Shown: piece after piece, positions 25,035-36,808 of the stretch | Position numbering within the stretch: the stretch's first letter is position 1 | Layout: each line of letters starts with the position of its first letter | Assembly: GCF_000182925.2 (NCBI RefSeq) | Contig: NC_026507.1 | Span: 4,191,304 to 4,255,303, forward strand | Source of the DNA: Neurospora crassa OR74A | Lineage: Eukaryota; Ascomycota; Sordariomycetes; Sordariales; Sordariaceae | Direction: 5' to 3' | Length of the DNA: 64,000 bases | The notes under the pieces: generated by a model | What the model saw: only the letters and a program-made list of their open reading frames with translations | The model's database searches: none | Told to the model about the DNA's origin: nothing | Position numbers and translations under genes: made by a program

Positions 25035-25084
25035 GCCCCTACACAGTCGGATTGGAATCGAATACAGTCGGATTATCCGGGTCG
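25030..25084. repeat. Right terminal inverted repeat of the MULE, outer part
   Basis: 55 bases matching the reverse complement of 12259-12313 at the left end with about three transition differences. It contains the internal direct repeat ACAGTCGGATT twice. Confidence 0.88.
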
Positions 25085-25093
25085 GCCTGGAAA
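25085..25093. repeat. Right 9-bp target-site duplication of the MULE
   Basis: GCCTGGAAA, identical to 12250-12258. Unique, GC-balanced host DNA starts here. Confidence 0.9.
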
Positions 25094-25756
25094 ACGACGA
25101 CTCGGAACCTTCCACTTCCAACGAGGACAGTCGGTTGGCTTGGCTGTAAGCGAGGGACTCCACCCCATGCATCTTGAACAAATTGTTGAGAGGGAAGGCT
25201 CAGGGCAAGGTACAAGGCAACCTCCCTTATCTCATTCATCCCGCTCCATCAGCTCATGCTACCTAACCATAGGTGTTTCCGGGAAGCCATCATTATCTCC
25301 CATCGTGCTTGACCCGAACCTCCAATCAACATGTCAAATCCCGAATATGTTCTTCACGCCGAACAAATGTCAGGTCTGCCTACCTCTACCAAGTAAAGGC
25401 ATCACTCGTTCCTCCAGTTTCTGTTTTGGTGATTCAGAGACATCCACGGAAATTGTACACAATCACAGTAAGCATTAAAGTGGGTCTATCTGTCTAACCA
25501 TTCAGGTTTCGAAGGAAAGAGGAAAGAGCAACGTATTGGGTACCTAGGTAGACCATAGGAAAGAACTATTAAGAGAGGGGGGCCATGGGGCACATCCTGC
25601 CAGAGAACATGGGGTGGAGACTTGAAAGAAGCGAACCCCAACCGTGGTATCATCCATTACCAAACAGGAACAAAAAGAAAAAGAAGAAAAAGGAAAGACG
25701 AGAAAGAAGCCAAACCCACATGAAAGAAAAGAATCACCAGTTCAGTGACAGGACTC
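25094..25756. other. Gene-free stretch downstream of flotillin
   Basis: No supported gene. It includes a perfect TACCTAGGTA at 25541-25550 and an A/G-rich stretch at about 25670-25700. The left end is the host DNA flanking the MULE; the right end is the flotillin 3' region. Confidence 0.6.
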
Positions 25757-27401
25757 CTACTCCTTCTGTCCGTTGGATGCCTGTCCCCGTCTCTCCACCT
25801 CCGACATCTGTCCAGCCATCCGTCCAAACTGCCACTCTGGCAGCGTGATGCCCGTCTGCTCATTGATGGTTGTCATCAACGGCGGCAGCATCTGGTAGAT
25901 GTTCCTCATAGTCGCCATGCTGCTCTGCTGCTCGCCAGCACCACCCGAAGAGCCCGCTTCGGCGCCCGTGTTCCAGACGCTGATCTTGGGCTGCAATCCC
26001 CTGATAGCCTCAGCATTCGCCTTGGCCAGCTCGACATACGTGCCCTTCTCGATCATCATGTACTGCAGCAGGCCCTGAGGACCGCCAAACGCGTGGCTCA
26101 TCTTGGCGTACGCCTCCGCCATGGCGCTCATACCCTCCGCCGCCCTCAGCTTCTGCTGGAGTTCCGCATCCGCCAGCCTGATGGCCGCGTACGCCTGCGC
26201 GTCGGCACCTGCCTTGGTCTCATACACGTCCGCCTCGGTGTGCTGCTTGGCCTTTTCATAGTTGGCCTGCGCCTCCTTCTCGATCTCGTACGCTTTGGCG
26301 TCGGCCGCTTGCTGCTTGGCTTCACGCGCGATGCTCGCCTTAACCACGTCCGTGGCACGGAGACGCTCCATCTCGGCCGCGGCGCGCTTGATCTGCACCT
26401 CGCGCTTGAGGGTCTCATCCTCCGCCTCGGTATTGCGCGCGGCTTGGATCCCCGCAATTTGCACGTCCCTGTCGAGCTCGACTTGCCGTGTCTTGAGGAG
26501 GGCCTCGGCTGTCGCCTTCTCAATGTCCCGCTCCGTCTTTTGGACCTGCGTCTCGGCTTGGATCTTGGCCAGCTCGCGGTCCTGCTCTCCCTGGATCTTG
26601 GCAACCTCCCGCGCTTCTTCACCCTTGCGCTTCTGCGTGCCCACGTTACCGCGAAGCTGGGCCTCGGCGACGTCAATCCGGGCTTGGTTGGTTGCACCTT
26701 CGTGCGCTTTTTGGGACAGCGAGGCAAAGTAGGTCGATCCCGGAGCGTCCTTGAGCTCCTTGACGTTGGCGTTGTAAATCTTGAGGCCGAATTGGTCCAG
26801 TTCGGATTGGATGTTGCGGAAGATGCGTCGCTTGAACACTTCACGCTCCGAGAAGATCTCTTCCATGGTCATGGCCGAGACAAGCACACGGACTTCACCT
26901 TCGATGATGCCCTTGACGATGCCCTCGAGAAAGTCATGGTTGTTGGGACCTTTGTCGCGGCCCGAATCGGCCAGGAGCATGGCGAACTTCATAAGGGCAT
27001 CGCCCCGGTCTTCGCGGCGAACTGCCGAGTCGGAGACGGCCGTGGCCACATCATCTTCATTGCTGCGTTTTGCGGGCTCATCATGGAACATGCGGATGTT
27101 GGCACCTCGCTGGTTGACATCGGGACCGACGGTGAAGACGACGGGGAGGAGAAATTGCAGCTTTTCCTTGGTCATGGCCTGGAGGCTCATGGCGTAGTCG
27201 TGGGGTTGCACGCTGAAGCGCATGCAGCGCTGGAAAGGCCAAACCCATGCCGCCTTAGTGATTTTGACTAGTGGTACGTGTTAGACGTTGACGTCGACGG
27301 CATTGTCGGTAGGAGAGGTCAAGACAAAACTCACGGGTCTTGACACCCATGCCAGTGATGGCAAGGTATTCATCGGGAGCGGCAATCTTGTAGGAGGCCA
27401 T
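25757..27401 (-). CDS. Flotillin-like SPFH/PHB scaffold protein
   Basis: Two exons on the minus strand, 27401-27335 and 27267-25757, joined over a 67-base intron, encode 525 residues. The splice links MASYKIAAPDEYLAITGMGVKT to LKITKAAWVWPFQRCM and on into the SPFH domain (residues about 1-200; DVNQRGANIRMF, VSAMTMEEIFSEREVF). Residues about 200-400 form a long Glu/Ala/Lys/Arg-rich coiled coil with repeated EA/QA motifs, as in flotillins. A conserved tail (GGPQGLLQYMM) follows. There is no transmembrane helix or signal peptide, fitting a hairpin- or acyl-anchored peripheral protein of the inner plasma membrane. In filamentous fungi flotillins mark sterol-rich membrane areas and affect polarity and wall stress. 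Start choice is firm because the exon-1 N-terminus is typical of the family. Confidence 0.94.
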
Positions 27402-29070
27402 CTTGTCTGAATGGGCAGATATGCTCGATACCTACTTTGACTGGGTACGAGGTATCTACCTAGAAAGGGTGATGTAGTACAGAGACGGGGAGGAGTTTCT
27501 CTCTTTTTATACACCTATAGGTGCGGTATGTGGACGGGCATCGACCACATGCAGTTCGTTGCTGTTACCGGTCTGATGCAAGTGCTATCCGCCTCAGGTG
27601 GCTCAATGATGGCCATGTGGTGCCTCTACTTGTTCGGTAGCTGATCGGGTATAGGCCGGCCACCGACCGCCAGACTGACTTGTCTACAAGGTTTCCCCAT
27701 TCCGTTCATAAAGGCGAACAAAAGTTGTTGGTGTTTGCGGTATTGCACTGCCCTCTTCGCGTGGTAGGGTAGCAGAGTTCCGTTCGAACAAAGCGCCGGA
27801 AAATGGTCTGCCCAGAGAACATGCCTACAAAGGCTGGGTCGTGATTGGTAGAGGCTCCCGTCAGCCCTTGGCGCTCGGCATGACTGGAACTGCAACATGG
27901 AACTTTTGTCTCTTGCAGGTTTCCGCGCTCACCCTGTCAAGCTTCTACACCTATTTGGGAATTTCGGTACCCGGCTCAGTGGATGGATGTCATCAAATTA
28001 TAACTCGAAATCCGACGGCTTCCCGCAATGGTTTCCCGAAAAGAACAACGTCCTAACCTACATTTCAGCTCTTCACCGAGACCACTGATTCCAACATTGA
28101 GTTGCATTCAATGACCATTACTTCTACTAACCATCTCGTCGGTAACAATTGCGGACACCAAAGCGATCCGAATTAGGATCTGGCGGATATGCTCCAGGAA
28201 ATTACCACTAGAGGTGACTAAAGCACACCAACCACTACGATTTTCCGCCCAACATCAGACTGCCTACCCTGGGCACTTTCCAAGGCACCGATATCCACCT
28301 CTATGAACCAACGCCGACTTTGAAGCCGTTTTCTATTTCCTTTACGCCTGTTTATCTTGGCATAAGGGTTCTGTTCCCGGCCAGTGACTACTTCAAGGGC
28401 GGGCGCAGCCGCTGGCAACCCAGGGGGGGAAAAACACTAAAAAGAACCTTACCGGGGTTAGCGTCTGCTCAGATTGTGGCTGTGTCTCGCTTATAAGTTG
28501 TAACCGTCGCAGGTACGACAATTCACTACGACATACTTGAACACTAAAACCACAAACAGCCAAAAGGTTGCCGTGTTTGGATGACTTTATCATCTTGGCA
28601 GTTGAAAGATCATATGACATTTTCTCTCGCAGGCTTTGCTTTGTTCACAGACCACTCACGGTCAACTGTGTCCATTTCCCCTACCTACAACCAGCCTCTT
28701 GAATCTACCTCTACTTCACAGCCCCAGGGGTAAGATCATAAGTCGATTCCCCATCGACAAGAGGTTTTCTTGGCTGAACTTGGAAAGTCTGGCATCAGAC
28801 CATAGAGGTACGATACTACTAATCACGAGCGAGGAGCAACGCCCGTGACATCGCCATCGCCCCTCCCCCTCCCTGTGTTCTCCGTGCTTCTCCGGTTCCC
28901 AACCACCAACATCCAGCTGATCCGGGTGGCCGGCACCGAACCGGTTGAAGTTCGAATGACTATTAGTGTGTCAGTCTAACCTTCAGTATTGTCCATTGCA
29001 TCGGTCTAAAACGCTTTTCGACTTTGCCTCTTCATCAGCCAGAAACGAGATACACATTGATCCCATCAAC
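27402..29070. other. Gene-free stretch between flotillin and the PPxY protein
   Basis: Divergent intergenic region (flotillin leaves to the left, the next gene to the right), so it should hold both promoters. Short frames at 27626-27898, 27841-28056 and 28393-28620 have no domain and no splice support. Nothing else stands out. Confidence 0.55.
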
Positions 29071-30135
29071 ATGTCCAAGTCACCTCATGTTTCCCCCGAC
29101 GTTAGGTCGTCCCCACCAGACCTCCTCCCCCCACCCTCCTACACCGAAGCCATCACGTCCCCCTCCGGCCCCTCTGGCCCCTCCCGATACGACACAACCT
29201 CCGTGCCGATTCCCACTCGGACAGGCGAATCCCCCCTAACCACTCACCTTCGCACCATTCCTTCTCGCCTCCGCTCCGCCCAACACTCGCACTCGACGGC
29301 TCAGTCCTCTCGCGACGCTTTTCTCGTAGCACAATGCGTACCGTATATCGAGTGGTTTATCGAAGACGTTGTAAACATGCCCAAGACGCCCAAGGTGGCC
29401 GAGTTGGTGCTGGTGCCGACGGAGGGGTTACCTGGGGTGGAGTCTTCGGAAGGAGCGACCTCTACGGGGAAAGAGCTGGCTAGGAAGAGGGCGGAGAGGG
29501 ATGATAAGGGGTGGGAGTTGGTCGGGGCGAAGGAGCGAAGGGAGGAGGGGGAGGTGGTGAAGGTTGTTTGTGTGTCTGCGGCTCCTGACCAGGGAAGGCA
29601 AGTGACGGACGAAAAGGGGAGGACGGTGGACCGGAAGCGCGCGGGGGAGGATTCAGGCTCAGGTTCGGCACCGGCCCGGCCGGGTGATTACACCTTCGGA
29701 GAGTGGGGCAGATTCGAGACCGAAACATCACCCTCCTCTTCTCGCTCTCAGTTCGGACCCGAGGAAGCATGGAACTGGTTTGCTACCCCCACTCTCGCCC
29801 GCCGAATCGCCTCGCTACTACGTCCCGAACCGACTCTTGCCCGCAAAACCATCCAAGCAGCCGTCGAGTCACCCAAATCCCCAACCTCCCCTTCCCCCAA
29901 GAAGTCTGGTTTCGGTAGTTTCTTCCGGAGAACTTCGAAGTCTGAGCCGCAGACACCGACACCGACGGAGCGGCTCCTAACACCTGTTAGGGACGGTGCA
30001 ATGCTAGAGCAAGATAGGATTACTATGACGGTTAGGGCGGAGGAAGTCACGTTTAGGAGGGAGAATGAGTTTGGGTTATGGGAGAGCGTAGGGGGCTGGG
30101 GTGTTGTTGTTTCCATCAAAGTGGGAAGGCTGTAA
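29071..30135 (+). CDS. Hypothetical protein with PPxY motif
   Basis: A single-exon frame of 354 residues, starting at the ATG 29071 (MSKSPHVSPDV). The frame is open upstream, but earlier sequence has no better start. I do not recognise the family. The N-terminus is Pro/Ser-rich and has LPPPSYTEAI, a PPxY motif of the type bound by WW domains such as those of Rsp5/Nedd4 ligases. A conserved-looking core follows (VAQCVPYIEWFIEDVV, WELVGAKERREEGE), then a low-complexity linker, a segment with WNWFATPTLARRIASLLRP, a basic patch SGFGSFFRRTSKS and an ordered C-terminal strand region (ENEFGLWESVGGWGVVVSIK). It has no signal peptide or membrane helix, so it is probably cytosolic. A role as an arrestin-like or ubiquitin-ligase substrate is a guess only. 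Confidence 0.78.
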   Translation: MSKSPHVSPDVRSSPPDLLPPPSYTEAITSPSGPSGPSRYDTTSVPIPTRTGESPLTTHLRTIPSRLRSAQHSHSTAQSSRDAFLVAQCVPYIEWFIEDVVNMPKTPKVAELVLVPTEGLPGVESSEGATSTGKELARKRAERDDKGWELVGAKERREEGEVVKVVCVSAAPDQGRQVTDEKGRTVDRKRAGEDSGSGSAPARPGDYTFGEWGRFETETSPSSSRSQFGPEEAWNWFATPTLARRIASLLRPEPTLARKTIQAAVESPKSPTSPSPKKSGFGSFFRRTSKSEPQTPTPTERLLTPVRDGAMLEQDRITMTVRAEEVTFRRENEFGLWESVGGWGVVVSIKVGRL

Positions 30136-30522
30136 ATTTGGCCCTGTCAACCTCGAGGTTCATGGCCAATATAGATGGCTGCCTGGTAACTGGATGGAAC
30201 GTGGCTATTTTGCGAACATACGTATTGGGAATGATGACTAGTTGCAACAGATGTGCGCACAAGGACATCAAGTACAATGTGTAAGAGTAAAGAGGTAGTA
30301 ACACTTTGTCGGTACGGAGACCTTGCAAGATTCGTAGAAGTAGCCACACTTAGCTGTAATATAAAGTACTATACCTGTGTAAACTCATCATCAAGGTTCT
30401 ACTGCCGTGGATGTTGATCTCAGGCGTGGCCTAGCTCTGTGATAACTTCTCCGAATTAGTCCGTCGTGGGCGCCATGAATCCGTAGCTCATCACTCATGA
30501 CCATGTGCATTACTCATCAACA
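30136..30522. other. Short convergent intergenic region
   Basis: The hypothetical gene ends on the left and APC1 ends on the right, so this is a tail-to-tail spacer of about 390 bases. It should hold both 3' UTRs. No gene or repeat is seen. Confidence 0.6.
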
Positions 30523-33500
30523 TCAGACCTTCCCGTCCCGGCCAACAAACCAAGCCCTTCCCTTCAAATCCTCAATGACGCTGTCCCTGATCCACCAATT
30601 ATCCCCTGACGCTACTGCGGATCCATGGCGGGATCCTTCACGCAGCTCATCCCAGTTTGGCACACAATGCTCCTTCTCCTCCTCGACAGATACCTTCTTT
30701 CCCTTGCCCTTCATACTCCTGGTCGTAGGCCCCTGCCCTGCGTGCCCTGCACGGGCTTTACTCTTCCCTTTTGCAGTTGTCCTGCCCGCTGTCGTAGCGT
30801 CGGCCGCCGCCGGTGTTACGGGCAAGGTACCCAATGCAGGCAAAGCAGCCGAAACAGGCGACTGAACAGCCAAGGATTGCCGCCTTTCCATCCATTCGAA
30901 CAACAATCGGAGACCTAGGAGTTTCTCTCGGCTCGGCATGCCACCTCTGGTCAGATCATTTTCAAGCACAAGACGTGCATCCACGAAAGTCGTGGCGCCT
31001 TCACCTTCGCCTACGCCTCCGCCAGAGCCAAGCCGGTCCATCACGACCGCTCTTTCAGCATGGGTCAGCTTTGCCAACTCTCCAAGCTCGTTGCCCATGC
31101 TGTGGCTAATAGCATTGGCAGCATCGCCCCTCGTGCCAAGTAAGTCACTACCCTCAGAACCAGCACTAAGTTCGAAAACCCACTCAAACGGATCCTTCGG
31201 CTGCCCATCTTCTGCAACCGGACCCATCCCTCGCCCCAAAGCACGCAAGGTAGCAGGAAATGGTGCTTCAGACGCTGGCCTCCTCCGCAAAGACAGAGTC
31301 TGGTTCTCCTTAAACTGCTCCACCAAGCTTGGGTCTGTTTCAAAGTCGATGGTCAGGTTCCAGTAGCCCTGCTGCCCAGCGTCCGTCGTGACGCGTAGGA
31401 CATCGTCCAGGGGTGGCAGCAAACATGGGGTTTGGCGGCGGATGACAACACCGTCCGATGAGGATTCAAAGGGCGAGTCAATGGCAGAGTTGGCCGCGGC
31501 GGCGCGGGCTGAGGGACTGTTGCGTCTCAGAAAGATGAGAACGGGCACGTTCAGACTCTGCCCAGTGGCCCCATCCCTGGCGACAAGGCAGCGCGGGTCT
31601 GTGGCCAGGACCCAAAAATGGCGGAAGGCTTGCAAATGAGCTCGGTTATCCTGAACGGTTGCGGGGAAGATGGGATAGAAAGCTACAATCAGCGACGCGA
31701 CGGCAAGGTCACTGTTGCTAAAAGTAGCGGTGCCGTAACCGAGGAACAAGGCTCCGATAGCCATATGACAAGCCATATGACTTCCGTACGTCGTTTCCTT
31801 GTCATCTCTCCCATGTAGCGCTCGAAGTCGGCGGAGAATCACCAGATCACCAGTGCCCGCCATCACCGTTGCGCAGGAAAGGGCTAACATGTCCATGCAC
31901 ATGCGCGCATTTGAGCGAGCAAGCTCCGCGTCAAAATTGCTCTTGGGCATGGAGACGAGGCGCATGAATTCATCCAGGTAATGCACGAGCAGATCGCGGA
32001 CTTGGATATTCCCGGACCCGGCGAAGCGCAGGCCCAAAGCAAAACAGAGACCGGCAAGGATGGAAAAGAAGGGGAGATCCTTGCTTTGTAGACCGGTAGT
32101 AGACGTTAGGCGGTAGCGAGATTGGTACTCCCTTGGTAAGCCTTCTCTGATCCAGGTGAAGGATGGTGTGATGCCCTTCCAAAGGATTATATGCTTAGCC
32201 ATTGTGCGGAGAAGTAGGATGTCAGGGCGGACATAGTCAAACTGCACCACGGTGTCAGGGACGTCAATCTTCCGTGCCACGATATGATCCTCCGATTTCA
32301 TGAAAATCAAGGCAGCAGCAACGACGGCGGCGGCAGCAGAGCGGTCGAGGACATGCACAAGTTCGACGCGCTTGGTGGCCGTGGCGATGGTGAGCAGCTT
32401 CTCGGTGAGACGCATGTCGCGCAGGCCTTTGAGATCATTGCCTTTGCCGAGGTTGATGAACCCCAAAGCAAAACCAGCGGCGAGGCGGTAAGATTCGTCG
32501 CGCAGAGGGTCTTCCTCCTCGCCGTCTTCTACATGTTCGATTTCCGACATCATGATTTCGCTCATGCGCCGGTGTTGGCTCTTGCAGTAAAGCAGACCGA
32601 TGCCCATAATGCCGGTCGTTTGGGTGTGCTTGGAGAGGTTTAGTTCCGCAGCACCCCGGGGAAGCATGCGAGTGACGTGGACAGACAGCAGTCTGGTGAT
32701 GAGAGAGTCCATGGTCCCGATGTACGAGGCGGCGAGACCGAGGAGAAGGCCGATCGAAGTCATGGTGTGCTTGGGGGTAAGGTACTTAAACGCCACCCAC
32801 TTGGCCACTGACTTGAGATGACCATTCAGACCGAGGGCGAGCAGGAAGCCTGCATGTCGGTTGCTGAGGTCCTGGCCGGGCTTGTTGTAAAGGATCCAGG
32901 AGGTGTCGATGCCTTTGGCTTGTGGCGATATCGCAAGCCCACCGGCAACGCCTTGATGGAAGAAAGCCCAGTTAATCTTTTCTTCAGTGAACTGACTCTT
33001 GTCAACACTGACGGTGTTGTTGGTAGGCCGGATGATACATGCAAGATTGAAACCACTGATGTGATACTTTTGCGTGAGGAGAGGGTACCGCAAAGAATAG
33101 TACAGCAAACCACGTCCAGGTGGGATAGCAAGCGTGCTGGTGGCGACAGTGGTAACCAGCTCCTTTTGCTTCTCCAGGTACTCTGACTCAGACCATTCTG
33201 GCTTAGGATCAAGCCGCAGAACGCGTGACTTGCCCGAAGATAAGAGACTCTGGGCCTCATTGAGTCTCCGGTCCTCCCTGAACAGGGTACGAACAGCCAG
33301 TTGCCTTTCCGAGGCATCAGTGTCCTCACCATGTTCTTGTAAGTCATCCAAATGCTGACACAGCATACGAAAGTCCCATTTCGCCGTGTGTGAAGGTGGT
33401 TGAAGTTCTGACCCAATCGTCTTTGACACCTTGATTTGCTTGAGAATGGTGCTGACATCGGTGCGGTTGACCAGCTTGAGCAGCTCAGTGGGCCAAGACA

Positions 33501-36500
33501 AAGGTGGGTTTGGCTGACAGATGAAGATGAAGTCTTGTAAGGGAGTCAAAATGGCTTCTGGTAGCGTCTCGAGGACTTGGGGAGTGAAACCGGCGGCATG
33601 CATGGCTGCCACTGCTTCGAAACGATCCTTGGCTGACTTGAGGAGCTCAAAGAGCTTCCGGAACATGAAGGTGCGTGGGGTCAGGTCACGCCAGGCCCTC
33701 TCCCTCGGACTGCGTCCACGAACGTCCGACGTGGCAGTAGCATAGACTTGGGGAAGCGTGAGGAAGTCGGGGCCACCATCGGTTGTGAAATGCTGCCGAA
33801 TCCAGGTCAAGATACAAGGATTGAAAACGGGCGGAGGTATGGCCAACCGGGCAAGAGGAGCTGCGAAACCGGTCAGTCAAATGAACCTGGTGCCGGGAAC
33901 CCATGAACGTACCTGAATCATCGGTGTCGAGATCTGCATGAAGACCAAGGCTGTAGAGCTCCTCGTACTGCAGCCATCCAAGCCATCTCGCAAGCTGCCA
34001 GAGCAGCGCCCTGAGATCACTGTGGCCTGGCGAGACTTCTTCAGGAGACAAGACACTCAGTGTCTGCTCTTCCACGAGGAGGTGAAGCGCAAGCATCATA
34101 CTCCAGGCTGCCTTATTGCGACTATCGCGATCTCTCTCGACGGCTGTTGGAAGGTAGCCATTAACACCAAACGCTGCCATGCCTTCGGCAGATGCGATGT
34201 AACCTTTTGCAAGCTCGATATGACGCGCCATGAAGCTTGGCGGCTGCGTACCTTGACTGGATGGGATAGTGTCGAGAAGGCTGTCCTCCAACAACCACTC
34301 CCAGCCCCTGTTTTGCATCCACGGGGCACTGGCAGATGCCACCGGGGTCGCGTACAGCTCCATGGCCTCCCAATTACTCTTCGGTTCGAGAACTCGGACA
34401 CCACAACCCAATCTGGCCAACGATGTTTCGTCCGTGTGCCCGAGGGCCATGAAGCTCGCCAGTAATAATACAACCAGAGAAGACCATTCTCGGTCGTTGG
34501 TGGTACTATTCGCTTCCTGTTGGTTCAGAACTCTAAGCCACTGTGTAGTATGCCACCAGCCGGCCAGCAGTCGATCCGCATGTGAAGGAGGAAGAACACT
34601 TCGGCAAGCGTCCAAGGCCTTGCGAACCTGGGAAGAGGATGGACGAAGCTTGAGACGAATGCGATGAAATGCGCCGCTCTTGTCCATTAGATCGATGACT
34701 CCACGGGGAGAGCTGTGGCACAATGCATCGATGCGGATCTGGGAGAGGCGAACTTCCTCTGACTTGTTTACCACCGATCGCGTATTTGTTCTATGAGTCC
34801 CCGAGTAGCTGAGGTTGTTGACATCGTCAAGAAGAAGGAGAGTCGCGTCAACAGTGGTGAGCTGGCTCCATGGAGATTGCAGACTTAGCTCCCTGCCGCC
34901 AGCCTTGTCTTCAGAAAGAATGAGTATGGTCTGCTCGTTTCCATCCGAAATTTTGCACGAATCGATGACGTTTTGCGCCCGTCGAAGTTCACTAAAAACC
35001 ATGGGAGCTTTGGAGGAGAGTCCTGACGTGGCTGGCTCGACAGTGGACCCTGGGACGGGATGCGGAACATGCAGGGTCAGGAGCTGCAACCTCTTGTCGA
35101 CGACGTCCTGGATTCCAAGAAGAATCTGGACACGACCCTGCTCGTCAGTGGCAGTAGGGGGGCCGACGAGAATGAACACCTTGGACTGCGTCTTGGCCGG
35201 TTTGTCGGCAAGAGAGTAGCGGACGTTGGCGTTGTCCATGGGAAAGCTGTGAACCTTTGTGAAGAGCATTTCGTGGGTTAGCCCTTCGAACTCATGATCA
35301 TCCAAGCCCATATTGTGGAAGCCCTCAAAGTCACCACCAGCACGGAGCTCCTCAAGCAAAGAGTCGACAGGTGCCTCGGCTAGGCTGTTGAGACCATGGT
35401 TGAAGGAAGTACCCAGATGTAAACCGCCGTAGGCACCGCTCATGCGTGTCCGTTGACTGCCTAGTGAATCTCCCCTTCTACCTCCATGCACCGCATGTAG
35501 TGTTTGCTCGGAGAAACTCGCCCTCTCCTGGGATGCGGACAAGTCAGCTCTGGCCAACAGAGAGCTTACGCGACGGGACTGTCTGCGGGCAGCGTCATCA
35601 GTTCTCTGGGGGTCTAGAGAATTCAAAACACCCTCGAGTGCCCGACCCTTGTCCTTTTCTTTTTCCCGCTCATCGATCCTGACACTTTTGCGAGGCTTCT
35701 TCCCGGGCACAGGAGCACCGAAGCTATCTCTAATGGAGGGATGGACCGGGGTGCTGGCACCGCTGGGCATGCCGGGAGCCATGGAGCTGCGCCTGCGAGT
35801 CGACTTGACGGGTTTCTTCTTCCTCTTGCCAATGAAGGGATCTTCGTTTTCCAGATAGGTCAAGCGCCAGACGCTGTACATGCTGTTTTCTCTGTTAACG
35901 GTAACAGCAATGCAAGTCTCGCTTTGCGAGGCAGAGGCATAGCCAGGTATTTCGATTGCTTCGACATGGACAATCTCTTCGGCTGAACTGAGAAAGTTGG
36001 AGGCGAGAGAGACTCCTTGACGTCTCTTGTTTGTCTTTTTGTTTTCCGGGTGGGTGACTACCAAACCGATCTCGAGCAAGGGGTCCGTCAAACACACCAG
36101 CCGAGGCCAAGGACTGTCGGGGATCTCCATGGGTGGTTGCCACATGTTTTCCAAAGTGTTGCTCAGCTTCAAAGGGAGCGCCTTGGGTCGTCCCAGGCCT
36201 TCGATGGAGAAGTCGGCGCCGGTTTGGCTGAAGATGGACGAGGGCTGTGACGAGACGAAGGAGTTTGGCGGAACCTTGGGTAGTCGCAAGGTAACGGGCA
36301 GGGTATTGTTTGCTCGCTGTTTCCGTTGGATGATGACGCCCAGGGGAGCGGCGCAGGCCGACTCGACCTCGAAGGGCATGTGGACGACATGGCTGGTTCC
36401 GGAGAGGAAGTAGATGTGGGCTTGGGTCTTGAGGAAGACGACGAGGGCTCGGGCGAGAGGTGGTTTCGCGTCGTGCTTTTCGGTCGTGAGTTTCTCGGGC

Positions 36501-36808
36501 TGCGAAGGGGCAGCGCTGACAATGGGGTGGGCGTCGGTCGAGGTAGGGAAATATGTGAGGAGAGCCTGGGTGACTTTCTCGTTCTCGATGTCGAACCTGA
36601 AGCTCTTTCGAAAGATGCCGCCGCGGGACCAGATGACGCAGGTATCGGTGGTCAACAGCTCGTCTTCACACTGGGCGTGAGCCTGTCGGTCGACGAATAT
36701 CTCCCAAGAATAGGACGAGGAGGGAGGGTTCGGAGGGAGGAAACCTTCGTCGATGGCATATCGCAGTCCGATGGGCTGGTGAACTCCCAACGAAGTGGCC
36801 GCCGCCAT
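30523..36808 (-). CDS. apc1: APC1/BimE, scaffold subunit of the anaphase-promoting complex
   Basis: The largest subunit of the APC/C ubiquitin ligase, which drives the metaphase-anaphase transition in the nucleus. Two exons on the minus strand, 36808-33913 and 33860-30523, joined over a 52-base intron, encode 2077 residues, almost the length of Aspergillus BimE. The splice joins LDTDDS to APLARLAIPPPVFNP. The N-terminal third has the APC1 beta-propeller region (IWSRGGIFRKSFRFD, VVFLKTQAHIYFLSG) with a basic, Ser-rich insertion around residues 310-420 that looks disordered and phosphorylatable (KKPRKSVRIDE). The C-terminal half has proteasome/cyclosome repeats, about residues 1330-1720 (IGLLLGLAASYIG, AAGFALGFINLGKGNDL, HMAIGALFLGYG). 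The gene stands head to head with VPS41, about 1.07 kb apart. Confidence 0.96.

Larger units (their letters stand above)
12259..25084 (-). mobile_element. Mutator-like DNA transposon (MULE), interrupted by a chromovirus
   Basis: The element starts with CGACCCGGATAATCCGACTG at 12259 and ends with its inverted copy at 25084. It lies between 9-bp direct repeats GCCTGGAAA (12250-12258 and 25085-25093). Removing the chromovirus (15585-25029) and one AGACG leaves an element of about 3.4 kb. The interior from about 12.4 to 15.5 kb is strongly AT-rich and RIP-mutated, and it encodes the remains of a transposase on the minus strand. The terminal 50 bases at both ends keep normal base composition. The structure of ends and duplications is directly visible; assignment to MULE rests on the 9-bp duplication and the transposase motif. 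Confidence 0.88.

Noticed and set aside
24951-25478. 175-codon plus-strand open frame
   Set aside because: It runs through the end of the chromovirus LTR, the MULE terminus and the flanking DNA, so it is a chance frame.
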